From positions 1-64,000 of the forward strand of contig NZ_LMDV01000015.1 in the NCBI RefSeq assembly GCF_001425175.1: a stretch of 64,000 bases of DNA, in the 5' to 3' direction. This document shows, piece by piece, positions 8,876 to 16,732 of this stretch; position 1 is the first letter of the stretch; every line of letters begins with the position of its first letter. The translations under genes were made by a program, and so were the position numbers. The stretch comes from Nocardioides sp. Root1257 (GTDB taxonomy: Bacteria; Actinomycetota; Actinomycetes; Propionibacteriales; Nocardioidaceae). The notes below the pieces were generated by a model. The model was given only the letters and a program-made list of their open reading frames with translations. It was not told the origin of the DNA and ran no database searches.

Positions 8876-9120
8876 GAGGTCCCTGCTCCGAAGCCCGAGG
8901 CGGAGGTGGCCGTCGGCGAGCCGGGCGTCACCGAGCGGGTCCGGCTGCCGCGCGAGCGCCAGACGAAGTAGACGAGGTAGCCGGCGCCGAGGGCCAGCAG
9001 CGGGGCGATGAGGAACGGGATGAAGACGACGAAGAAGAGCAGCAGCGTCAACAGGACCCGCAGCATCGCTGCGCCCATCGACATGCGCTGTGAGCGCGCC
9101 TGACCGGCGTGCACGTTCAT
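8872..9120 (-). CDS. Small membrane protein, first gene of the polysaccharide operon
   Basis: 82 aa with one or two strongly hydrophobic helices (about residues 17-52, LLTLLLFFVVFIPFLIAPLL) and a Ser/Gly/Ala tail. The ATG at 9120 is preceded by AAGGGG at suitable spacing. Its 3' end overlaps the synthase gene by 4 bp. Small leading membrane proteins accompany several GT2 synthases as accessory subunits, so it may be part of the synthase complex (inference). Confidence 0.75.
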   Translation of the reverse strand: MNVHAGQARSQRMSMGAAMLRVLLTLLLFFVVFIPFLIAPLLALGAGYLVYFVWRSRGSRTRSVTPGSPTATSASGFGAGTS

Positions 9121-9240
9121 GTGGTGTCCCCTTGGCTAGTCGCGACGCGACCCGAGATGTCCCCTCAACCTGAAAAAAAGGCTATCCGGGCGTGATCGAC
9201 GGGGGCGCAACGTGCGATCCACAGTCGGGTAACAAGTGAG

Positions 9241-9261
9241 GAGGGTCCGTCCGACCCCCTC
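9241..9261 (-). terminator. Hairpin between the GH5 gene and the polysaccharide operon
   Basis: GAGGGTC, a 5-nt loop, then GACCCCCTC can pair over 7 bp with a bulge. It lies just downstream of the GH5 stop codon in the minus-strand sense. No U-run follows directly, although a T7 run in the minus-strand sense occurs at 9173-9179. The 168-bp gap 9121-9288 has no other feature I can support, and the operon promoter was not identified. Confidence 0.4.
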
Positions 9262-9288
9262 TGGACCGTCCGGAGACGGCTCGTGCGG

Positions 9289-10461
9289 TCAGCTGTCGTC
9301 GGCGTGCGACCGCAGGTAGCGCCGGGCGAGGACGCCGTAGTCCGACGGGGTGCCGGTCACGTCCTTGACCAGGGCCATCGGGTCGGTCGGGTGGTCGGCC
9401 CAGACCCAGAAGAGCGAGCCGATGCCGTGCTTGTCGGCCCAGGCGAGGTAGCGGGTGACGTACCCGTCCAGCGGGTCGTCGGCGCCGAGCTCGCCGGTGA
9501 GCACCGGCACCTGGTCGGCGATCGGGGCGAGGACGCTGTCCCAGCACTTCTCGCTGGCGCACTTCTTGAAGTCGTAGCTGTGGAACGAGGCCACGAGCTG
9601 GTCGTCGTCGGGCGCGTGGTCGAGCCAGCCGGACAGGTCGTTGGCGTAGTCGAGCCCGCCGAGCAGCACCGGTTGGTGGGCGCCCGCGTCGCGGATCTCG
9701 CGGACGACCGAGGCCATGCCCTGGACGGTGTACGTCGTCAGCCCGTTGGTCGCCGTCTGGTCGTCCTCGACCGGCGCCGCGCAGCCGCCGTCGCGCCAGC
9801 ACTCCCAGGTCAGGTCGAAGACCAGGTTGTCGAGCGCGTCGTACCTCGAGTACGGCTCGTTGAAGGCGTCGAACATCACCGACGGGTTGTCGTGGTACTC
9901 CCCGGCGACCGAGCGCCAGAAGGAGAGCGACTCGGAGTCGGGCATCGCGACGTTGCCGAACTCGGGCTGGCCGATGCGCTTGCGGCTGTGCAGGTCGAGG
10001 ACCACGACCAGGCCCTGCCGGTTGAGCGCGGTGACGAAGCGGTGGACGCTCGCGCGGTAGTCGGCCGCGGTGCGCTCCTCGAACTGGTCGCTCACCGGGG
10101 CGCCACGGGTGCCGAGCCAGCAGTCCTGGTTGAGCGGGAGGCGGACCGTGTTGGCGCCCCACGACGCGATCGCCTTGGCCTCGCTGTTCTCGGCGTCGGG
10201 CACGCTGAGCGTGTCGAGCGACGACATGCCCCAGCCCTGGGCGCAGGCGTACTCGAAGCTGCTCCAGTTCACCCCGCGCGGGACGAAGGTCGCGTCGGTG
10301 CGCTGGTCGACGAGCCGGTTGCCGTCGACCACCGGCTGCGGGGCGCCCGTCTCGACCCCGGGATCCGACGTCCCGGAGTCGCGGTGCTCGGCATAGATCG
10401 CACCGCCGGTGAGCAGCACGACAACCGCTGCCACCGGCACGATCCAGCGCGCGTGCCGCAT
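9289..10461 (-). CDS. Glycoside hydrolase family 5 (cellulase-like), membrane-anchored or secreted
   Basis: 390 aa from the ATG at 10461, preceded by GAGGGGG. An in-frame TTG six codons upstream is less likely. An N-terminal hydrophobic helix (about 7-24) is followed by a short linker and a GH5 TIM barrel. Visible signatures are PRGVNWSSFEYA near the N-terminus, NTVRLPLNQDCW, FNEP (acid/base Glu) and GELGADDP (nucleophile Glu). Several Cys pairs fit an exported enzyme. It precedes the polysaccharide operon on the same strand, as cellulase genes do in bacterial cellulose loci, and may edit or release the polymer. Confidence 0.85.
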   Translation of the reverse strand: MRHARWIVPVAAVVVLLTGGAIYAEHRDSGTSDPGVETGAPQPVVDGNRLVDQRTDATFVPRGVNWSSFEYACAQGWGMSSLDTLSVPDAENSEAKAIASWGANTVRLPLNQDCWLGTRGAPVSDQFEERTAADYRASVHRFVTALNRQGLVVVLDLHSRKRIGQPEFGNVAMPDSESLSFWRSVAGEYHDNPSVMFDAFNEPYSRYDALDNLVFDLTWECWRDGGCAAPVEDDQTATNGLTTYTVQGMASVVREIRDAGAHQPVLLGGLDYANDLSGWLDHAPDDDQLVASFHSYDFKKCASEKCWDSVLAPIADQVPVLTGELGADDPLDGYVTRYLAWADKHGIGSLFWVWADHPTDPMALVKDVTGTPSDYGVLARRYLRSHADDS

Positions 10462-10520
10462 GAAGCCCCCCTCTTTCAACGAGGAATGGTACGGGCAGGT
10501 CCTCCCTCTATGGTGGCCGA

Positions 10521-11777
10521 ATGGGTGAGACCGTCTTCACGTACGCCGCTCCGGCGCTCAAGTTCGGGCCCGGCGCGGCCGCGGAGATCGGGTCCGACCT
10601 GGCCCGCACGGGCGCCCGCCGGGTGCTGCTGGTGACCGATCCCGGCGTGGCCGCCACTGGGCATCCCGCGCGGATCGCCGAGCAGATCACCGCGGCCGGC
10701 CTCGGCGTCACGACGTACGACGGCGTGCACGTGGAGCCGACCGACACGTCGCTGACCGAGGCGGTCGAGTTCGCGCGCGCTGCGGGGCCGTTCGACGTGA
10801 TCGTCGCGGTCGGCGGCGGCTCCGCGATCGACACCGCCAAGGCGGTCAACCTGCTCACCACCAACCCCGGTGAGCTGATGGACTACGTCAACGCCCCGGT
10901 CGGGAAGGCGCAGGCGCCCACCCAGCCGCTGCTGCCGCTGGTGGCCGTGCCGACGACCACCGGCACCGGATCGGAGAGCACCACCATCTGCGTGCTCGAC
11001 GTGCTCTCCCTGCACGTGAAGACCGGCATCAGCCACCCGGCGCTGCGACCGACGACGGCCGTCGTCGACCCGACCCTGACCCTGACGCAGCCGACCCTGG
11101 TCACCGCGGCCGCCGGGATGGACATCCTCTGCCACGCGCTCGAGAGCTACACGGCGCGGTGGTACGCCGACTTCGACGCCAAGCGCCCCGAGGAGCGGGT
11201 GCCCTACTGCGGCGCGAACCCGATCGCCGACCTGTGGTCGGAGCGGGCGCTCGGCCTCCTCGCCGGCGCCTTCCGGGCGGCCGTGCGCGACGGCTCGGAC
11301 CCGCGGGCGCGCGAGCAGATGGCTCTCGCGGCGACCTTCGCCGGACTGGGGTTCGGCAACGCCGGCGTGCACATCCCGCACGCCAACGCCTACCCGATCG
11401 CGGGTCGCGTGCGGGACTACCGGCCCGAGGGCTACCCGGACGAGCCGATGGTGCCGCACGGCATGGCGGTCTCGATGACCGCGCCCGAGGCGTTCCGCTT
11501 CACCTTCGAGGCCGCGCCCGACCGGCACCTGCACGCCGCCCGGCTGCTCGACCCTGGTGCCGGCGCCGGCCCCGACGCCCTCCCGACCGTCATCACCGCG
11601 CTGATGCGCGACATCGGCCTGCCCAGCGGACTCGCCGAGATCGGGTACGGCGAGGCCGACGTCCCGGACCTCGTGGCCGGCGCCCTCCAGCAGCAGCGGC
11701 TGCTGGCGACCGCGCCGAGGAGTCCCACGGAGGAGGACCTGGCGGGAGTGTTCCGCCGGTCGATGGAACACTGGTGA
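10521..11777 (+). CDS. Hydroxyacid-oxoacid transhydrogenase (ADHFE1/HOT-like iron-dependent alcohol dehydrogenase)
   Basis: 418 aa group III Fe-ADH family protein. It keeps long collinear blocks of the human ADHFE1 type: VGGGSAIDTAKAVNLL, DYVNAPVGK, PTTTGTGSE, MDILCHALESYTAR, FAGLGFGNAGVHIPHANAYP and MVPHGMAVSMT. The characterised enzyme couples oxidation of 4-hydroxybutyrate to succinic semialdehyde with reduction of 2-oxoglutarate to D-2-hydroxyglutarate. The gene starts at an ATG 6 nt after TATGGT, which suggests a leaderless transcript. The next gene, 1 bp downstream, can recycle D-2-hydroxyglutarate, strongly supporting this subfamily over a generic alcohol dehydrogenase. Confidence 0.85.
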   Translation: MGETVFTYAAPALKFGPGAAAEIGSDLARTGARRVLLVTDPGVAATGHPARIAEQITAAGLGVTTYDGVHVEPTDTSLTEAVEFARAAGPFDVIVAVGGGSAIDTAKAVNLLTTNPGELMDYVNAPVGKAQAPTQPLLPLVAVPTTTGTGSESTTICVLDVLSLHVKTGISHPALRPTTAVVDPTLTLTQPTLVTAAAGMDILCHALESYTARWYADFDAKRPEERVPYCGANPIADLWSERALGLLAGAFRAAVRDGSDPRAREQMALAATFAGLGFGNAGVHIPHANAYPIAGRVRDYRPEGYPDEPMVPHGMAVSMTAPEAFRFTFEAAPDRHLHAARLLDPGAGAGPDALPTVITALMRDIGLPSGLAEIGYGEADVPDLVAGALQQQRLLATAPRSPTEEDLAGVFRRSMEHW

Positions 11778-11778
11778 C

Positions 11779-14484
11779 GTGACCGCCGACCTGCTCGCCG
11801 CCTTGCGCGAGCGGGGCGTCAGCGACGTCGACGACTCGACGCTGACCCGGGCGCTCTACTCCTCGGACGCCTCGCTCTACCGGGTGGTGCCGCAGGTCGT
11901 GGTCCGGCCGCGGCACGCCGACGAGCTCGCCGCGATCCTCGACGTCTCCGCCGAGACGGGGGCACCGGTGACGATGCGGGGCGCCGGCACCTCGATCGCC
12001 GGCAACGCGGTCGGGACGGGCATCGTCGTCGACACCGTGCGGCACCTGAACAAGGTCGTCTCCATCGACGCCGAGGCGCGCACCGCCGTCGTCGAGCCCG
12101 GCGTCGTGCACGCCGACCTCCAGCGCGCGGCCGCGCCGTACGGCCTCCGGTTCGGACCGGACCCCTCGACCCACACCCGCTGCACGATCGGCGGCATGAT
12201 CGGCAACAACGCGTGCGGCTCGCGCGCGCTCGGCTACGGCCGGACCTCCGACAACGTGGTCGCGCTCGACGTCGTCCACGGCCCCGGGGCCGACCAGGGT
12301 CGGGCGAGCGTGGAGGCGCGGCTGGCGGAGCTGGTCGACCAGCACCTGGCCCACATCCGCACGACGTTCGGGCGGTTCACCCGCCAGGTGAGCGGCTACT
12401 CGCTGGAGCACCTGCTGCCGGAGAACGGCCGGTCGCTGGACCGCTTCCTGGTCGGCTCGGAGGGCACCCTCGCGGTGGTGCGGTCCGCGACGGTCCGCCT
12501 CGTCGAGGACGACCCCGACCGGCACCTGGTGGTGCTCGGCTACCCGTCGATGGCCGAGGCCGCCGACGCCGTGCCCGCCCTGCTCGCGGTGGCGCCGGGG
12601 ATGACGGCGTGCGAGGGCCTCGACTCCCGGATCGTCGACCTGGTGCCGGGCGCGCCCGCGCTGCCGCGCGGCGCCGGGTGGCTGTTCGTCGAGGTGCCGG
12701 CGGCGGAGACCGCGGCGGTCGTCGCCGCGTCCGCTGCGCTCGAGCACCGGCTGGTCGAGGACCAGCGCGAGGCCGCCGCCCTCTGGCGGATCCGCGAGGA
12801 CGGCGCCGGGCTCGCGGCCCGCTCGCTGTCGCGCCCGGCGTACTCCGGCTGGGAGGACGCCGCGGTGCCGCCCGAGCGGCTCGGTGCCTGGCTGCGCGAC
12901 TTCGACGAGCTGCTGCGCGAGCACGGCTTGGACGGCGTCCCGTACGGGCACTTCGGCGACGGCTGCGTGCACGTGCGCATCGACTTCCCGCTGACCGAGG
13001 GGAGCGCCGTCTTCCGCGACTTCCTCACCGCCAGCGCCCACAAGCTCCGCGAGCACGGAGGCTCCCTGTCCGGCGAGCACGGCGACGGTCGGGCCCGCTC
13101 CGAGCTGCTGTCGGTCATGTACGACGAGGAGTCGGTCGCCCTCTTCGGCGCGGTCAAGGCGATCTGCGATCCCCAGAACCTGCTCAACCCCGGCAACATC
13201 GTGGACCCCGCGCCGTTGGACGCCGACCTGCGCGCCCCTCGACCCCGGCTGCCGGTCAACGCCGGCCTGAAGCTGGTCCACGACGGAGGCGTGCTCGGCG
13301 ACGCGGTGCACCGCTGCACCGGCGTCGGCAAGTGCGTGGCCCCGAAGACCACCGGCGTGATGTGCCCGTCGTACCTCGCGACCCGCGACGAGAAGGACTC
13401 CACCCGAGGGCGGTCGCGGGTGCTCCAGGAGGCGCTCGACGGCTCGCTCGTCGCCGGCCTCGGCGACCCGGCCGTCGCCGAGGCGCTCGACCTCTGCCTG
13501 GCCTGCAAGGGCTGCGCGTCCGACTGCCCGACCGGCGTGGACATGGCGACGTACAAGGCCGAGGCGCTGCACCAGAAGCACGACGTGCTGGGGGAGAGGC
13601 GACCACGCAGCCACTTCCTCCTGGGTCGACTGCCGAAGTGGGCGGCGCTCGCCGCGCCGATGGCGCCGCTGGCCAACCGGATGATGCGGCTCGGACCGGT
13701 GGCCCGGATGGCCAAGGCGACGGCCGGGATCGACCAGCGCCGGTCCATCCCGGCGTTCGCGCCGAAGACCCTGCGGCGGTCGGTCGGGACGCCCGAGGTC
13801 GTCCCGGACGTGTGGATCTGGGCGGACTCGTTCAGCGACCACTTCTTCCCGGGCAACGGCCACGCGGCGATCGACTACCTGGCCTCGGTCGGCATCACCG
13901 CGCGGGTGATCGCCGACGATGCCTGCTGCGGGCTCACCTGGGTGACCACCGGCCAGCTCGACCAGGCCCGCTCCATCATGGAGCGGACCGTCCGCACGCT
14001 CACGCCGTACGTCGAGTCGGGGGTGCCGGTCGTCGGCCTGGAGCCGTCCTGCCTGGCGACCCTGCGCAGCGACGCGGCCGAGCTCACCGGCACGAACCTC
14101 GATGTGCTCAGCTTCGCCGAGCTGGTCGAGCGGCTCGACCTGCCGCTGCCGGACCTGAGCGGGGTCGAGGTCGTCGCGCAGCCGCACTGCCACCACACCT
14201 CGATCCTCGGCTGGGCCGCGGACAAGCGGATCCTCGAGAGGGCCGGCGCCTCGGTCACGCAGGTCGCCGGGTGCTGCGGGCTGGCCGGCAACTTCGGCAT
14301 GGAGAAGGGCCACTACGAGGTCTCCGTCGCCGTCGCGGAGACCCACCTGCTGCCCGCCGTCCGCGCCAACCCGGACGCCGTGGTGCTTGCCGACGGCATG
14401 TCCTGCCGGGTCCAGCTCGACGACCTCGCCCAGCAGCCCACGATGCATCTCGCCGAGCTCTTCGCCTCTAAAGTGGAGCGGTGA
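11779..14484 (+). CDS. FAD- and Fe-S-containing D-2-hydroxyglutarate dehydrogenase (YdiJ-like)
   Basis: 901 aa, GTG start one base after the preceding stop. It has an FAD-binding type 4 domain (about 40-230; RGAGTSIAGNAVGTG and CTIGGMIGNNACGSRALGYG), a FAD-oxidase C domain (about 240-480; GHFGDGCVHV, LSGEHGDGRARSE and LLNPGNIVD), and ferredoxin-type clusters (CTGVGKC...CP and CLACKGCASDCP, about 510-590). A CCG-type domain follows (CCGLTW and CCGLAGNFGMEKGHY, about 700-860). This four-part architecture is that of YdiJ/D-2-HGDH and Dld/GlcD-GlpC fusions. It oxidises a D-2-hydroxyacid to the 2-oxoacid and passes electrons onward. The HOT neighbour makes D-2-hydroxyglutarate the most likely substrate. 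Confidence 0.85.
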   Translation: MTADLLAALRERGVSDVDDSTLTRALYSSDASLYRVVPQVVVRPRHADELAAILDVSAETGAPVTMRGAGTSIAGNAVGTGIVVDTVRHLNKVVSIDAEARTAVVEPGVVHADLQRAAAPYGLRFGPDPSTHTRCTIGGMIGNNACGSRALGYGRTSDNVVALDVVHGPGADQGRASVEARLAELVDQHLAHIRTTFGRFTRQVSGYSLEHLLPENGRSLDRFLVGSEGTLAVVRSATVRLVEDDPDRHLVVLGYPSMAEAADAVPALLAVAPGMTACEGLDSRIVDLVPGAPALPRGAGWLFVEVPAAETAAVVAASAALEHRLVEDQREAAALWRIREDGAGLAARSLSRPAYSGWEDAAVPPERLGAWLRDFDELLREHGLDGVPYGHFGDGCVHVRIDFPLTEGSAVFRDFLTASAHKLREHGGSLSGEHGDGRARSELLSVMYDEESVALFGAVKAICDPQNLLNPGNIVDPAPLDADLRAPRPRLPVNAGLKLVHDGGVLGDAVHRCTGVGKCVAPKTTGVMCPSYLATRDEKDSTRGRSRVLQEALDGSLVAGLGDPAVAEALDLCLACKGCASDCPTGVDMATYKAEALHQKHDVLGERRPRSHFLLGRLPKWAALAAPMAPLANRMMRLGPVARMAKATAGIDQRRSIPAFAPKTLRRSVGTPEVVPDVWIWADSFSDHFFPGNGHAAIDYLASVGITARVIADDACCGLTWVTTGQLDQARSIMERTVRTLTPYVESGVPVVGLEPSCLATLRSDAAELTGTNLDVLSFAELVERLDLPLPDLSGVEVVAQPHCHHTSILGWAADKRILERAGASVTQVAGCCGLAGNFGMEKGHYEVSVAVAETHLLPAVRANPDAVVLADGMSCRVQLDDLAQQPTMHLAELFASKVER

Positions 14485-14564
14485 ATCCCCGCCACCGCCG
14501 CCTCGTCATCCCGATCGCTCTGGTGGCACTTCTGCTGATCGTCGTGATCGCGGCGGTGGTGTGA
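14481..14564 (+). CDS. 27-aa single-pass membrane microprotein
   Basis: A GTG at 14481 overlaps the stop of the dehydrogenase gene (GTGA), and its own TGA overlaps the ATG of the next gene (TGATG). The product is a basic head MNPRHRRLVIP followed by a hydrophobic helix of Ile, Ala, Leu and Val ending in AAVV. Double translational coupling and a textbook positive-inside membrane helix argue for a real gene, although it is very short. Its function is unknown. Confidence 0.6.
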   Translation: MNPRHRRLVIPIALVALLLIVVIAAVV

Positions 14565-15775
14565 TGTCCGAGCCCCAGCCGCTGCTCCGCGAGCTCAACC
14601 GGCTCCGGTCCTACCTGCTCGACCCCGACGTGCTGGTCAAGGCCGTCGCGTCCGGCAAGCGCAAGGGCGAGCAGCCGACCCGGCGGCGGGCCGAGATGCG
14701 GTACGTCGACCTCAAGGCCGGCACGCACCTGCAGGTCACGACGTACGACCAGACCCAGGCGTTCACCGAGAACCACGCCGTCGGCGACGCGTCGCGCGAT
14801 GCCGTCGACGCGCTGCTCGAGGAGCCGTACGGCGAGTGGCACGTCGACACCGTGACCCAGAGTCACCAGCTCCGGGTGACGTCCAAGCTCACCGCGACCG
14901 TGCGGACCACGGACCGGGCGGTGGCCGCTCCGGTGGAGCGGAGCCACGACAAGGCCAAGCAGCGCCTGCTGCCGGAGAACGACCCGGTCTTCATCGTCCT
15001 CGGCATCTCCGACGACGAGGGGCGGATCAAGCCGAGCCGGCAGGCGAAGTACCGCCAGGTCGAGGAGTTCCTGCGGCTGCTCGACTCCTCGATCACCGAG
15101 GCGATCGACAAGGGGCACCTGCGCCGGCCGACCCTCGAGGACCCGCTGCGCATCGTCGACCTCGGCTGCGGCAACGCCTACCTGACCTTCGCCGCGGAGC
15201 GCTTCCTGACCGGTGTCCGCAAGCTGCCCGTGCGACTCACCGGGGTGGACGTGAAGGAGCAGTCGCGCGAGCACAACAGCTCGGTCGCGCACGAGCTGGG
15301 CGTGGAAGCCGACTTCGTCGTCGGCACCATCGGCGGCGTCGAGCTCGACCCGGCGCCCGAGGTGGTGCTCGCGCTGCACGCCTGCGACACCGCGACCGAC
15401 GAGGCGTTGGCCCAGGCGGTCGGCTGGGGCGCGCAGCTGGTGCTCGCCGCGCCCTGCTGCCACCACGACATCGCGGCCCAGATCCGCAAGGCGCCGACCC
15501 CCGCGCCGTACGCCATGCTCACCCGGCACGGCATCCTCCGCGAGCGTCTGGCCGACACCCTGACCGACGGGATCCGGGCGTCGCTGATGCGGCTGCAGGG
15601 TTACCGCGTCGACGTCGTGCAGTTCGTCGAGAGCCAGCACACGCCCCGCAACACCATGCTCCGGGCGGTCCGCACCGGCGGTCCGGTGAAGGGTGGCTCG
15701 GCGCGCAAGGAGTACGACGAGCTCGTGACGACCTGGGGTCTGCACCCGAAGCTCGCCGAGCTCCTCGAGGCCTGA
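14564..15775 (+). CDS. Class I SAM-dependent methyltransferase, METTL25/GSTCD-like
   Basis: 403 aa. The N-terminal third is uncharacterised. A Rossmann methyltransferase domain begins near residue 190 with IVDLGCGNAYLTFA (motif I), followed by LTGVDVKEQS, LALHACDTATDEAL and APCCHH. The HACDTATD plus PCCHH combination is typical of the METTL25/GSTCD-like branch (Methyltransf_32). The substrate is not known to me. The ATG overlaps the microprotein stop by one base, and the next gene starts immediately after the stop codon, so the four genes from 11779 form one translational unit. Confidence 0.78.
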   Translation: MSEPQPLLRELNRLRSYLLDPDVLVKAVASGKRKGEQPTRRRAEMRYVDLKAGTHLQVTTYDQTQAFTENHAVGDASRDAVDALLEEPYGEWHVDTVTQSHQLRVTSKLTATVRTTDRAVAAPVERSHDKAKQRLLPENDPVFIVLGISDDEGRIKPSRQAKYRQVEEFLRLLDSSITEAIDKGHLRRPTLEDPLRIVDLGCGNAYLTFAAERFLTGVRKLPVRLTGVDVKEQSREHNSSVAHELGVEADFVVGTIGGVELDPAPEVVLALHACDTATDEALAQAVGWGAQLVLAAPCCHHDIAAQIRKAPTPAPYAMLTRHGILRERLADTLTDGIRASLMRLQGYRVDVVQFVESQHTPRNTMLRAVRTGGPVKGGSARKEYDELVTTWGLHPKLAELLEA

Positions 15776-16732
15776 GTGCTCGACCGGGTCCTCGGCGTCG
15801 CGGCGGCGCTGTCCATGGTGGTCGGCACCACCGTCGCCCCTGCCGCGCCGAAGGCGAAGGTCGTCTTCTCCTTCAAGGACCCGGCGATCGTCGAGTCCAG
15901 CGGGCTGGTCGCCACCGGTGACCTCTTCCTGACGGTCAACGACTCGGGTGACAGCGGCCGGGTCTTCGCGGTCGACCGCTCGGGAGAGACGGTCGGCGTG
16001 ACGTCGTGGGCCGACGACCCCGTCGACGTCGAGTCGCTGGCACCGGCCGGGCCGGGCGAGGTGTGGGTCGGCGACACCGGCGACAACAGCCGCTCCCGCG
16101 ACTCGATCACCGTGCTCCGGGTGCCGTACGGCGTGGGTGACAGTGAGGTCACGCCGACGTCGTACGAGCTGGTCTTCCCCGACCGCGCCCACGACGCCGA
16201 GACGCTGCTGGCCGACCCCACGACGGGTCAGCTCTTCGTGGTCTCCAAGGACATCTTCGGCGGCACGACGTACGCCGCCCCGCGCCGGCTGTCGACCGAC
16301 CACCCCAACAAGCTGAGGGCGGTCGCCGACGGGTTCACGTTCGCCACCGACGGGTCGTTCTTCCCCGACGGCAAGCACTACGTCGTCCGCGGCTACACCG
16401 ATGCCACGGTCTACTCCTTCCCCGACCACGAGCCGCTCGTCTCGTTCCCCCTGCCGACCCAGAAGCAGGGCGAGGGGATCTCGGTCGGGCCGGACGGGCA
16501 GCTCTACCTGAGCACCGAGGGCCAGTTCAGCGACGTGCTCCGGATGCGGCTGCCCCAGGACGTCGTCGCGGCGATGGAACCGGCCGAGGCGGCCGAGCCT
16601 CCTCCTGCGGACGCGGAGCCGGAGCCGGCACCCGCGGACGAGCAGCCGATCTGGCCGTGGCTGGTGGGTGGCGGACTGGCGTTTGTGGTCGGCGGCGGCT
16701 GGCTACTGCACCGTCGTGGTCAGGCTTCGTAG
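15776..16732 (+). CDS. Exported, C-terminally membrane-anchored beta-propeller-like protein
   Basis: 318 aa, GTG start directly after the preceding TGA. A signal peptide of about 25 residues is followed by repeated beta-strand motifs (SSGLVATGDLFLTVNDSGDSGRV, DTGDNSRSRDSITVLRV and EGISVGPDGQLYLST) of the NHL/WD40-like propeller sort. A Pro/Glu/Ala linker and a C-terminal transmembrane helix (about 291-312) with a short basic tail follow. There is no LPxTG sorting motif. The ligand is unknown. Confidence 0.72.
   Translation: MLDRVLGVAAALSMVVGTTVAPAAPKAKVVFSFKDPAIVESSGLVATGDLFLTVNDSGDSGRVFAVDRSGETVGVTSWADDPVDVESLAPAGPGEVWVGDTGDNSRSRDSITVLRVPYGVGDSEVTPTSYELVFPDRAHDAETLLADPTTGQLFVVSKDIFGGTTYAAPRRLSTDHPNKLRAVADGFTFATDGSFFPDGKHYVVRGYTDATVYSFPDHEPLVSFPLPTQKQGEGISVGPDGQLYLSTEGQFSDVLRMRLPQDVVAAMEPAEAAEPPPADAEPEPAPADEQPIWPWLVGGGLAFVVGGGWLLHRRGQAS

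Noticed and set aside
6743..8971. 742-codon open frame antisense to the glycosyltransferase gene
   Set aside because: Composition is Arg/Asp/Val/Gly-rich without any domain. It is the usual long antisense frame of a GC-rich gene, and the opposite strand has clear GT2 motifs.
9121..9288. Sigma-28-type promoter for the polysaccharide operon
   Set aside because: No GCCGAT with a CTCA-type -35 at the right distance. The operon promoter remains unidentified.
11593..14448. 951-codon open frame antisense to the FAD/Fe-S dehydrogenase
   Set aside because: Low-complexity Arg/Gly/Asp/His-rich antisense translation, no start context and no domain.
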